The position numbers and the translations under genes were made by a program. Shown piece by piece: positions 17,518-24,555 of a DNA stretch of 64,000 nt. The stretch spans positions 372,001-436,000 of the forward strand of contig NZ_JBIFFV010000001.1 in NCBI RefSeq assembly GCF_043557345.1, given 5' to 3'. The notes below the pieces were generated by a model. The model had not been told where the DNA came from. It worked only from the letters and a program-made list of their open reading frames with translations, and did not search any database. Numbering within the stretch: position 1 is the first letter of the stretch; each line of letters opens with the position of its first letter. The stretch comes from Sulfitobacter sp043557345 (GTDB lineage Bacteria > Pseudomonadota > Alphaproteobacteria > Rhodobacterales > Rhodobacteraceae).

Positions 17518-18731
17518 CCGCGCAGCAGCGGTTTGTAGCGCGCAATCGCCCATGCGGCCAGGCCTGCGGCAATCAGATAATAAAGCGCGATGGGCAGCAT
17601 CTGCTGCGGAAAATCGACGCCGAGGTCGATGAACAGCCCCGTCACCCCCGGCCCGATGGCCGAGCCAAAGACCATAAGCGCCGCCGCCACCGCCTTGATC
17701 GACCCCACATGGCGGGTGCCGAAATACTCGGCCCAGAAGGCCGCCGGCGCGGTAGATTGCATCCCCTGCCCTATGCCGAAAATTACCAAGCCGATCCCGG
17801 CCATCCAAAGCGTGTCGGTATAGGCGAGCACCGCGAATGACAGGGCAAAGGGCAGCATCATCACCGGCACCACGCGGCTGACGCCGAAACGATCGATCGC
17901 CCAGCCCGAGAGGAAGGTCGAGGCCACCGCCGAGATTGTGTAGACCGGCATCAAAGCCACGAATTCAACCAAGGCCCATCCCTTCACTTGGGTCAGATGC
18001 ACCTGCTGAAAGAACAGAGCCGTGCCCCAAGCCGCGGGGCCGATGGCCAACGGGATGATCATCCAGAACAGGCCCGAGCGGAACATCTCGGCCCGGGTCC
18101 AATGCCGCCCTCTCATGCCTGCGCGCTGCGCCTGATCGGCCATGCTTTGCGGGGTACGCTCTTGCCGAAGCAGCATCAGGAGCACCGGGATCGTCAGAAG
18201 CACCAGCACCGCGGCCAGCACCCAAAGGCTGCGCCATTGGAAGCTGGCGAAAAGCGCGACGAAGATCACCGGCAGAAATGCCTGCCCGGCGGCAAAACCC
18301 ATTGAAGAAAGCGACAGCGCTTTGCCACGCGAGGCTTCGAACCAGCGCACCATCGCGACCTGTCCAAGCTGAGACATCATCCCCTGCCCGGTCAGCCGCA
18401 AGGCGTAGATGACAAAGATCAGCGCAAGCCAGTTCGGCACCGCCGCCATCGCCAGACAGGCCCCCGCCAGCGCCAGCATCACGCCAAGGGCCAGCACCCG
18501 CACGCGAAAGCGGTCTGTCAGCACCCCGGCCCAGACCATGGTGATGGCCGATAGCGTGGTGCCAATGGTATAGATGCCGCCCCATTGACCGTCGCTGAGG
18601 CCAAAGTCGCCCTTCACTGCGCCCGCGAAGAGCGAGATGAAATAGGTTTGCCCATAGGACGAGGTGAAGGTCAGCAGGAAACCGGCCAGTAGAAACAGCC
18701 AGTTGCGCCGCAGAAACGAGAGATACGCCAT
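17514..18731 (-). CDS. Major facilitator superfamily transporter
   Basis: A 405-residue membrane protein with about 12 hydrophobic segments, starting MAYLSFLRRNWLFLLAGFLL. The loop between segments 2 and 3 carries an MFS-like charged pattern (GVLTDRFRVRVLALG). The layout resembles oxalate/formate or monocarboxylate-type MFS carriers, but the substrate cannot be read from the sequence. It is transcribed alone between smr and hslU, with a 38-bp gap to hslU. Confidence 0.85.
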   Translation of the reverse strand: MAYLSFLRRNWLFLLAGFLLTFTSSYGQTYFISLFAGAVKGDFGLSDGQWGGIYTIGTTLSAITMVWAGVLTDRFRVRVLALGVMLALAGACLAMAAVPNWLALIFVIYALRLTGQGMMSQLGQVAMVRWFEASRGKALSLSSMGFAAGQAFLPVIFVALFASFQWRSLWVLAAVLVLLTIPVLLMLLRQERTPQSMADQAQRAGMRGRHWTRAEMFRSGLFWMIIPLAIGPAAWGTALFFQQVHLTQVKGWALVEFVALMPVYTISAVASTFLSGWAIDRFGVSRVVPVMMLPFALSFAVLAYTDTLWMAGIGLVIFGIGQGMQSTAPAAFWAEYFGTRHVGSIKAVAAALMVFGSAIGPGVTGLFIDLGVDFPQQMLPIALYYLIAAGLAAWAIARYKPLLRG

Positions 18732-18769
18732 GCCCCTTTCATCGCCGGGGCATGGAGGAAAGGAAAGCC

Positions 18770-20071
18770 CTAAAGAACGTAGCGGCTGAGATCGGTGGAG
18801 CGGGTCAACTCGCCAAGGTTCCTTTCGACGAAATCGGCATCGACGGTGATCTCTTGCCCCGACCGGTCCGGCGCGTCGAATGAGACTTCTTCGAAGACCC
18901 GTTCCATCACCGTATAAAGTCGCCGCGCGCCGATGTTCTCGACCGAGGTGTTCACCTCTGCCGCGATCTTGGCCAGTGCCGCGATGCCCTCTTCGGTGAA
19001 GGTGACGGTCAGTTCCTCGGTCCCCATCAGGGCGGTGTACTGCCGCGTCAGCGCATTGTCGGTCTCGGTCAGGATACGGACGAAATCATCTTCGGTCAGC
19101 GCCCGCAGTTCGACGCGGATCGGCAGACGGCCCTGCAATTCAGGCAAAAGGTCCGAAGGCTTGGCAATATGGAACGCGCCCGAGGCGATAAATAGGATAT
19201 GGTCGGTCTTCACCGGGCCATATTTCGTCGAAACGACGGTGCCTTCGATCAGCGGCAGCAGGTCGCGCTGCACCCCTTCACGTGAAACATCGCCGCCGCG
19301 CGCATCGGAACGGGCGCAGACCTTGTCGATCTCATCAAGGAAGACGATGCCGTTTTGCTCTACCGCTTCCACGGCGGCGCGGTTCACGGCTTCGTCGTCG
19401 AGCAGTTTGTCGGCCTCTTCGCCCACCAGCACGTCATAGCTATCTGCTACGGCCATGCGTTTCTTGGTGGTGCGGCCCCCCATGGCTTTGCCAAAGAGAT
19501 CGCCGAGGTTCATCATCCCCATGCCCTGCTGGCCGGGAATATCCATCATCGGGAAGGGGCTGGAGGTATCGGCGACCTCGAGCTCGATCATCGTGTCGTC
19601 AAGCTCGCCCGCGCGCAGTTTCTTGCGAAACATCTCGCGCGTGCCGTCGCGGGCATCGGTGCCGGCGATGGCGTCGATCACGCGATCCTCGGCGGCCTGT
19701 TCGGCCTTGGCTTTGACGTCTTCGCGCATGAACTCGCGGGTCATGGCGATGGAACTGTCCACCAGATCGCGGATGATCTGCTCCACGTCACGGCCGACAT
19801 AGCCGACTTCGGTGAATTTCGTCGCTTCAATCTTGATGAAAGGCGCGCGGGCGAGCTTCGCCAGACGGCGGCTGATCTCGGTTTTGCCGACGCCGGTGGG
19901 GCCGATCATCAGGATGTTCTTGGGGTAGACTTCGTCGCGTAGGTCATCGCTCAGCTGTTTGCGGCGCCAGCGGTTGCGCAGGGCCACGGCCACGGCACGT
20001 TTGGCGTCGTTCTGGCCGATGATATAGCGGTCCAGTTCGGATACGATCTCGCGGGGGGTCAGGTCGGTCAT
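18770..20071 (-). CDS. hslU: ATP-dependent protease ATPase subunit HslU (ClpY)
   Basis: A 433-residue AAA+ unfoldase that feeds substrates to HslV. Walker A is GPTGVGKTE (about residues 57-65), Walker B is NGIVFLDEIDK, and the I domain lies between them. The conserved DVSREGVQRD segment is encoded by codons that form a near-parS palindrome (19274-19289). It overlaps hslV by 4 bp and is probably expressed from the heat-shock promoter upstream of hslV. Confidence 0.97.
   Translation of the reverse strand: MTDLTPREIVSELDRYIIGQNDAKRAVAVALRNRWRRKQLSDDLRDEVYPKNILMIGPTGVGKTEISRRLAKLARAPFIKIEATKFTEVGYVGRDVEQIIRDLVDSSIAMTREFMREDVKAKAEQAAEDRVIDAIAGTDARDGTREMFRKKLRAGELDDTMIELEVADTSSPFPMMDIPGQQGMGMMNLGDLFGKAMGGRTTKKRMAVADSYDVLVGEEADKLLDDEAVNRAAVEAVEQNGIVFLDEIDKVCARSDARGGDVSREGVQRDLLPLIEGTVVSTKYGPVKTDHILFIASGAFHIAKPSDLLPELQGRLPIRVELRALTEDDFVRILTETDNALTRQYTALMGTEELTVTFTEEGIAALAKIAAEVNTSVENIGARRLYTVMERVFEEVSFDAPDRSGQEITVDADFVERNLGELTRSTDLSRYVL
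19274..19289. promoter_or_regulatory. Degenerate parS-like site inside hslU
   Basis: On the minus strand it reads TGTTTCACGTGAAGGG, 13 of 16 matches to parS with the central palindrome TTCACGTGAA intact. It encodes DVSREG of HslU. Whether ParB binds here is unknown. Confidence 0.4.
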
Positions 20072-20628
20072 GCGGTGATTTTCTCCACGGTGAGTTTGCC
20101 GTTGGTGTAGACGCAGATGTCGGCGGCGATCGCCATGGCATCACGAGCGATGGTTTCGGCGTCCCGGTCGCTATCCATCATGCCGCGCGCGGCGGCGAGG
20201 GCATAGTTGCCACCCGATCCGATGGCTGCGACCTCGTGTTCCGGCTCCAGCACATCGCCCGCGCCGGTGATGACCAGCAGGTCTTTGCCGTCGGTCACGA
20301 TCAGCATCGCTTCGAGTTTCTGCAGGTATTTATCGGTGCGCCAGTCCTTGGCCAATTCGACACTGGCACGGGCCAATTGACCCGGTGTCGCTTCCAATTT
20401 GGCCTCCAGCCGCTCCAGCAGGGTAAAGGCATCCGCCGTGGAGCCCGCAAATCCCGCCACCACGTCATAGCCGCCGGGGCTGAGCTTGCGCACCTTGCGC
20501 GCGGTGCCTTTGATCACGGTCTGGCCAAGGCTGACCTGTCCGTCACCGGCAATCACCACTTCGCCGCCTTTCTTGACGCCAATGATCGTGGTCCCGTGCC
20601 AACCGGGGAAATCGTCGTTCTGTGCCAT
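20068..20628 (-). CDS. hslV: ATP-dependent protease peptidase subunit HslV (ClpQ)
   Basis: A 186-residue proteasome-like threonine peptidase. The segment WHGTTIIGVKKGGEVVIAGDGQVSLGQT near the start contains the threonine exposed after N-terminal processing, and GSGGNYALAAARGMM is the other signature. It is the first gene of hslVU, with a sigma-32-type promoter 24-54 bp upstream. Confidence 0.97.
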   Translation of the reverse strand: MAQNDDFPGWHGTTIIGVKKGGEVVIAGDGQVSLGQTVIKGTARKVRKLSPGGYDVVAGFAGSTADAFTLLERLEAKLEATPGQLARASVELAKDWRTDKYLQKLEAMLIVTDGKDLLVITGAGDVLEPEHEVAAIGSGGNYALAAARGMMDSDRDAETIARDAMAIAADICVYTNGKLTVEKITA

Positions 20629-20651
20629 GGGGCCTCCTGTCGCTTGGCGCT

Positions 20652-20682
20652 CTATATGGCCCCCGTGGCAGGGCAGGACAAG
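20652..20682 (-). promoter_or_regulatory. Heat-shock (RpoH, sigma-32) promoter of hslVU
   Basis: On the minus strand CTTGTC (20682-20677) and CCATATAG (20659-20652) are separated by 17 bp. This fits the alphaproteobacterial RpoH pattern CTTG-N17-CCATAT. The start point would be near 20645, just upstream of hslV. Confidence 0.7.
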
Positions 20683-20770
20683 GGCAGCGCCAGTTGCGCG
20701 CGAGGCAGGCGCACTGTTGATGACGCAGGGGCACTCCTAGCCTGAAGTGGCCAGAGGCTTGACCCCAATG

Positions 20771-20797
20771 AAAAGGGCGCCCCGCAGGACGCCCGTT
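20771..20797 (-). terminator. Terminator after trxA
   Basis: On the minus strand a GGGCG/CGCCC hairpin with a 10-nt loop is followed by TTTT. It lies about 30 bp beyond the trxA stop. Confidence 0.65.
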
Positions 20798-20826
20798 TTC
20801 GGAACTCAGTGCCTAAGGCCTTGGCC

Positions 20827-21147
20827 TTAGATGGATTCTTCGATCCAGCTTTGCAGCGCCGCTTTCGGGCGCGCACCGGCGAGGTTGGACACGACCTGCC
20901 CGTCCTTGAAGATGAACAGCGCCGGGATACCGCGCACGCCGACTTGTGCGGGCGAGTTCGGGTTTTCGTCGACGTTGACTTTGACGATCTTCACGCGACC
21001 GTTCATTTCATCCGACAGCTCTTCCAGCGAAGGGCCGATCTGTTTGCACGGGCCGCACCATTCGGCCCAGAAATCGACCAGAACCGGAATGTCCGAATTT
21101 TTGACTTCGGCGTCGAAAGTGTCGTCGGTGACTGCGACGGTTGCCAT
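20827..21147 (-). CDS. trxA: Thioredoxin
   Basis: A 106-residue cytoplasmic thioredoxin with the active site WAEWCGPCKQI at about residues 28-38 and the conserved cis-proline segment VRGIPALFIF. There is no signal peptide. It is the last gene of a leftward block with addA (36-bp gap) and is followed by a hairpin terminator. Confidence 0.96.
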   Translation of the reverse strand: MATVAVTDDTFDAEVKNSDIPVLVDFWAEWCGPCKQIGPSLEELSDEMNGRVKIVKVNVDENPNSPAQVGVRGIPALFIFKDGQVVSNLAGARPKAALQSWIEESI

Positions 21148-21183
21148 GATGCTCTCCTGACAGGAATGGGTTGAGGCCTGAAC

Positions 21184-24100
21184 CTATGAATGCGCGGCAG
21201 TGGCGTCAAGATATGGCAGGGCGCGCAGGGCATTTGTCACGATATCGTTGGGTAACACCATAAGCGCGGGGGTCGCGGTCCATAGAATGGCCGTCTCGAT
21301 CCGTCGATCCGGGTAGATTTGGCGCAGCATATGGGCATAGGCTCCCATCTGGCGCAGCAGCCCGTCGGGGCAGGCCTCAGCCGTGCCGGGGACCACGCGG
21401 TTCGTCTTGAAATCGACGGCGAGGATATGATCCTCGGTGATCACCAAACGGTCGATTGTGCCGTGCAGGCGCTGGTCTTTGAGGCTGCCAGTCACGGGCA
21501 CTTCGGCGAGGGTTGTCTTGGCAAACAATGGGGCGAGGGCAGGGGTGTTCAGCACCGCTTCCGCCTCATCTTCCGCGCGGGCGATCATCTCGGCGGGGTG
21601 CGTGCGGGACAACCTCTCCAGAAAGATCTCCCGGGCATCCGGGGCCATCAGCGGCAGATGTTCCAGCAGCTCATGGACCAGCGTGCCATAGCTTAGCGCG
21701 GTGTCCATATCGAGCCCGGCCTCACCCGCAAGCGCCTTGGCTCCGCCGAGATCTGAGGGAGAGAGGGTCTTATCCTCCCCCTTTGGAGAGGGGGCAGAAC
21801 GGGTGAAAACAGTGTCTAACTCAGGCGTTGTGACGGTTTTCTCAGGCGTCTCTATGATGTCGAGCGCATCCCAATCGCCCTGCTGATAGCGCAGCGTGCC
21901 ATCGTCGCCCAAAGGCTCGGCCCGGAGCCGGGCCAGAGCGGCAGCGGTGATTTGATACCAAGAGGATTCATCTTTCGACAATTCCCCCGCCGCGGCCACG
22001 ATCAGCCATTTCTCGGCCCGTGTCATGGCGACATAGAACAGGCGGAGCCGCTCTTGCAACGCGGCTTCTTTCATTTCGTCCAGCCGGGCGCGCATGGGCT
22101 GGGGCATGTCATCCGCCGAAGCTTTCCAGACGGGGGTGCCATCGACGGTGATGATCTCATCCTTGATCGTCACATCGCGCCGCCCGGTGTCGGGCAGGAT
22201 CACGATTGGCGCTTCCAGACCCTTGGCGCCATGCACCGTCATCACCCGGATCTGGTTCGACGCGCTGTCGATCTGACGTTTGATTTCCAGATCATCGGTC
22301 TGCATCCATTGCAGGAACCCGGTCAGGCTGGGCACCGTGCCGCGCTCGTAGGATAGCGCTTGGCTCAGCATCGCATTGATCCCATCCTCCGCCTCTGGCC
22401 CCAGCCGCGCGAGCAATTTGCGGCGCCCATCGTGGCGGGTGAGGATGCGTTCGATCAGATCGTAGGGGCGTAGGTAATCGACATGTCCGCGCAGGTCGCG
22501 CAACACGGCGAGGGTGGCGGCGTGGGCCTCGGTCTGGTTGCGCAGGGCTTGCCAGAGGTGATCCTCTTTGCGGTAATGGGCGAGGGAGAATAGCTCTTGT
22601 TCCGACCAGCCGAAAAGCGGCGATTTCAGCGCGGTGGCAAGCGATAGGTCGTCGTCCGGCGTCGCGAGGAACGACAGGATCGCCGCCAGATCGCGCACCG
22701 CCAGTTCGGCCCCGACCTTGAGCCTGTCGGCCCCCGCGATGGGCAGTTCCGCCGCTTTGCAAGCGCGGATAATCTCGGAAAACAGGGCCGAGCGGCGCTG
22801 CACGAGGATCAGAAAATCGCCCGGTTGGATGCGCCGCCGCGCCATGCCGCCCTTGCTGTCGTCGGGGAGGTAATGCTCCTCGGTCGTCAACTCCTTGATG
22901 CGCCGCGCGATGCGTTCGGCCAGTTGCACCGTGTGATGCCGTGCGCTGCGCCGGTCGACGGGATCGGTCCAATCGCCTTCCTCATCTGGTCCCGCCTTTT
23001 CGATGAAGGGCCAAAGATCAACGCGGCCGGGCAGGCGATCTTTGAAGGCCATATGGCCTTCATTGGCGAAACCGATCTGGATCGCGGGGTCGAAAACCCC
23101 ATCGACCGCCTGCAAAATCGCCGAAGAGGAGCGGAAGGAATAGGCAAGGCTGCGGCGCTGGAAAAACTGCCCGGCCTCACCGATCTTCTGTTCGAATGTC
23201 GCGCCTTTGCGGTCCAGTTCTTCCGGGTCCGCGCCTTGGAAAGAATAGATTGATTGCTTCTTGTCACCCACGACGAAGAGCGTGCGATCCACCTCGTTGC
23301 GCGCCCCGGCGCCCGAGTAAAATTCATCTGTCAGCCGTTCGATCACGTCCCATTGCCGGGGGGAGGTGTCCTGCGCCTCGTCGACAAGGATATGGTCGAT
23401 GCCGCCGTCGATGCGGAACAGCACCCAAGCGGCCACGGCCTTGTCGGTCAGCAATGCGCGGGCTTTGAGGATCAGATCGTCAAAGTCGAGCCAGCCGCGT
23501 TTTTGTTTCTCATCCGCGTAGCGTTCAAGAAAACGGGCCGCGAAACGGTGGAGCACATAGGATTTGCGCGCCGTCTTTAGTGCCAAACGGGCTTCGCGGG
23601 CATCTTCGACGCGTTGCATCAATTGCTCAAGCTGCGGCATCTGTTCGGCGATGACCTTTTGCGTCGGCTTGGTCGGGAAACTGCCGATCTTGGCGGTAAA
23701 GGGCGCCTTGGCGCCGCTTCCGGTCAGAAGGATGTTTTCGAGCTGGGGCAGGGCGGACAGATCATAGCGGTCGATCTCTTGCAGCGCCGCGCCCGCCTTG
23801 CCATCGTTGCCGCCTTTGGCCAGCAGATGGGGAATGATCTCCGCCATCATCGCCGCTTCGCTGCCGAGGAAAACCGAGGCTGCGATATTCTCTTCGGTCA
23901 GGTCTTCGGGCTGCGCGAAAAGCGTCAGGTTCTCGGGCCAAGAGCGGGGCGCGGCGAAGGCGTCGCGCTGACCTACGATGCTACGGGTAAGGCTGGCGAA
24001 ATCCTCGCCGGTGTAGTGCCGCGCAATATCGGCAACCAGCGGGGCGTCTTCGCTTTCGGCCATCTCATCGACGATCTCGGCCCGCAGCAGATCGGCGGCG

Positions 24101-24555
24101 CGGTCTTCGATCTCGGTGAACTGCGGGCTGACCTGCGCCTCCAACGGGAAGCGGCGCAGAAGGGCCGCGCAGAAAGAGTGGATGGTCTGAATCTTCAGCC
24201 CGCCGGGCGTTTCAATCGCGCGGGCAAAAAGGGTGCGGGCATTGCGCAGTTGCTCGGGCGTCAATTCCCCCTGCACGCCAAGATCGGCCAAGGCGCTGCG
24301 CAGCGTCTCATCTTTCAGCATGGCCCATTCGCCCAAACGTTTGAACAGACGGTTTTGCATCTCTGAGGCCGCCGCCTTGGTATAGGTCAGGCAAAGGATA
24401 TGCTGCGGCTCCACGTCGTCGAGCAGCAGCCGCGCCACCCGGTCGGTCAGCACGCGGGTCTTGCCAGAGCCCGCATTCGCCGTCAGCCAGGTGGAAGCAT
24501 CGGGCCGCGCCGCTTCGATCTGGGCGCGGGTGGCATCGTTGAAATCACGCATCAT
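21184..24555 (-). CDS. addA: Double-strand break repair helicase/nuclease AddA
   Basis: A 1,123-residue UvrD-like helicase with a C-terminal RecB-type nuclease, a subunit of the AddAB end-resection complex. Walker A is TANAGSGKTRVLTDR (about residues 26-40), motif II is HILVDEAQDTS, and motif VI is RLRLFYVAMTRAEKWL. The nuclease motif AVDFKTNR is near the C-terminus. The start ATG at 24555 overlaps the addB stop (ATGA). Confidence 0.96.
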   Translation of the reverse strand: MMRDFNDATRAQIEAARPDASTWLTANAGSGKTRVLTDRVARLLLDDVEPQHILCLTYTKAAASEMQNRLFKRLGEWAMLKDETLRSALADLGVQGELTPEQLRNARTLFARAIETPGGLKIQTIHSFCAALLRRFPLEAQVSPQFTEIEDRAADLLRAEIVDEMAESEDAPLVADIARHYTGEDFASLTRSIVGQRDAFAAPRSWPENLTLFAQPEDLTEENIAASVFLGSEAAMMAEIIPHLLAKGGNDGKAGAALQEIDRYDLSALPQLENILLTGSGAKAPFTAKIGSFPTKPTQKVIAEQMPQLEQLMQRVEDAREARLALKTARKSYVLHRFAARFLERYADEKQKRGWLDFDDLILKARALLTDKAVAAWVLFRIDGGIDHILVDEAQDTSPRQWDVIERLTDEFYSGAGARNEVDRTLFVVGDKKQSIYSFQGADPEELDRKGATFEQKIGEAGQFFQRRSLAYSFRSSSAILQAVDGVFDPAIQIGFANEGHMAFKDRLPGRVDLWPFIEKAGPDEEGDWTDPVDRRSARHHTVQLAERIARRIKELTTEEHYLPDDSKGGMARRRIQPGDFLILVQRRSALFSEIIRACKAAELPIAGADRLKVGAELAVRDLAAILSFLATPDDDLSLATALKSPLFGWSEQELFSLAHYRKEDHLWQALRNQTEAHAATLAVLRDLRGHVDYLRPYDLIERILTRHDGRRKLLARLGPEAEDGINAMLSQALSYERGTVPSLTGFLQWMQTDDLEIKRQIDSASNQIRVMTVHGAKGLEAPIVILPDTGRRDVTIKDEIITVDGTPVWKASADDMPQPMRARLDEMKEAALQERLRLFYVAMTRAEKWLIVAAAGELSKDESSWYQITAAALARLRAEPLGDDGTLRYQQGDWDALDIIETPEKTVTTPELDTVFTRSAPSPKGEDKTLSPSDLGGAKALAGEAGLDMDTALSYGTLVHELLEHLPLMAPDAREIFLERLSRTHPAEMIARAEDEAEAVLNTPALAPLFAKTTLAEVPVTGSLKDQRLHGTIDRLVITEDHILAVDFKTNRVVPGTAEACPDGLLRQMGAYAHMLRQIYPDRRIETAILWTATPALMVLPNDIVTNALRALPYLDATAAHS

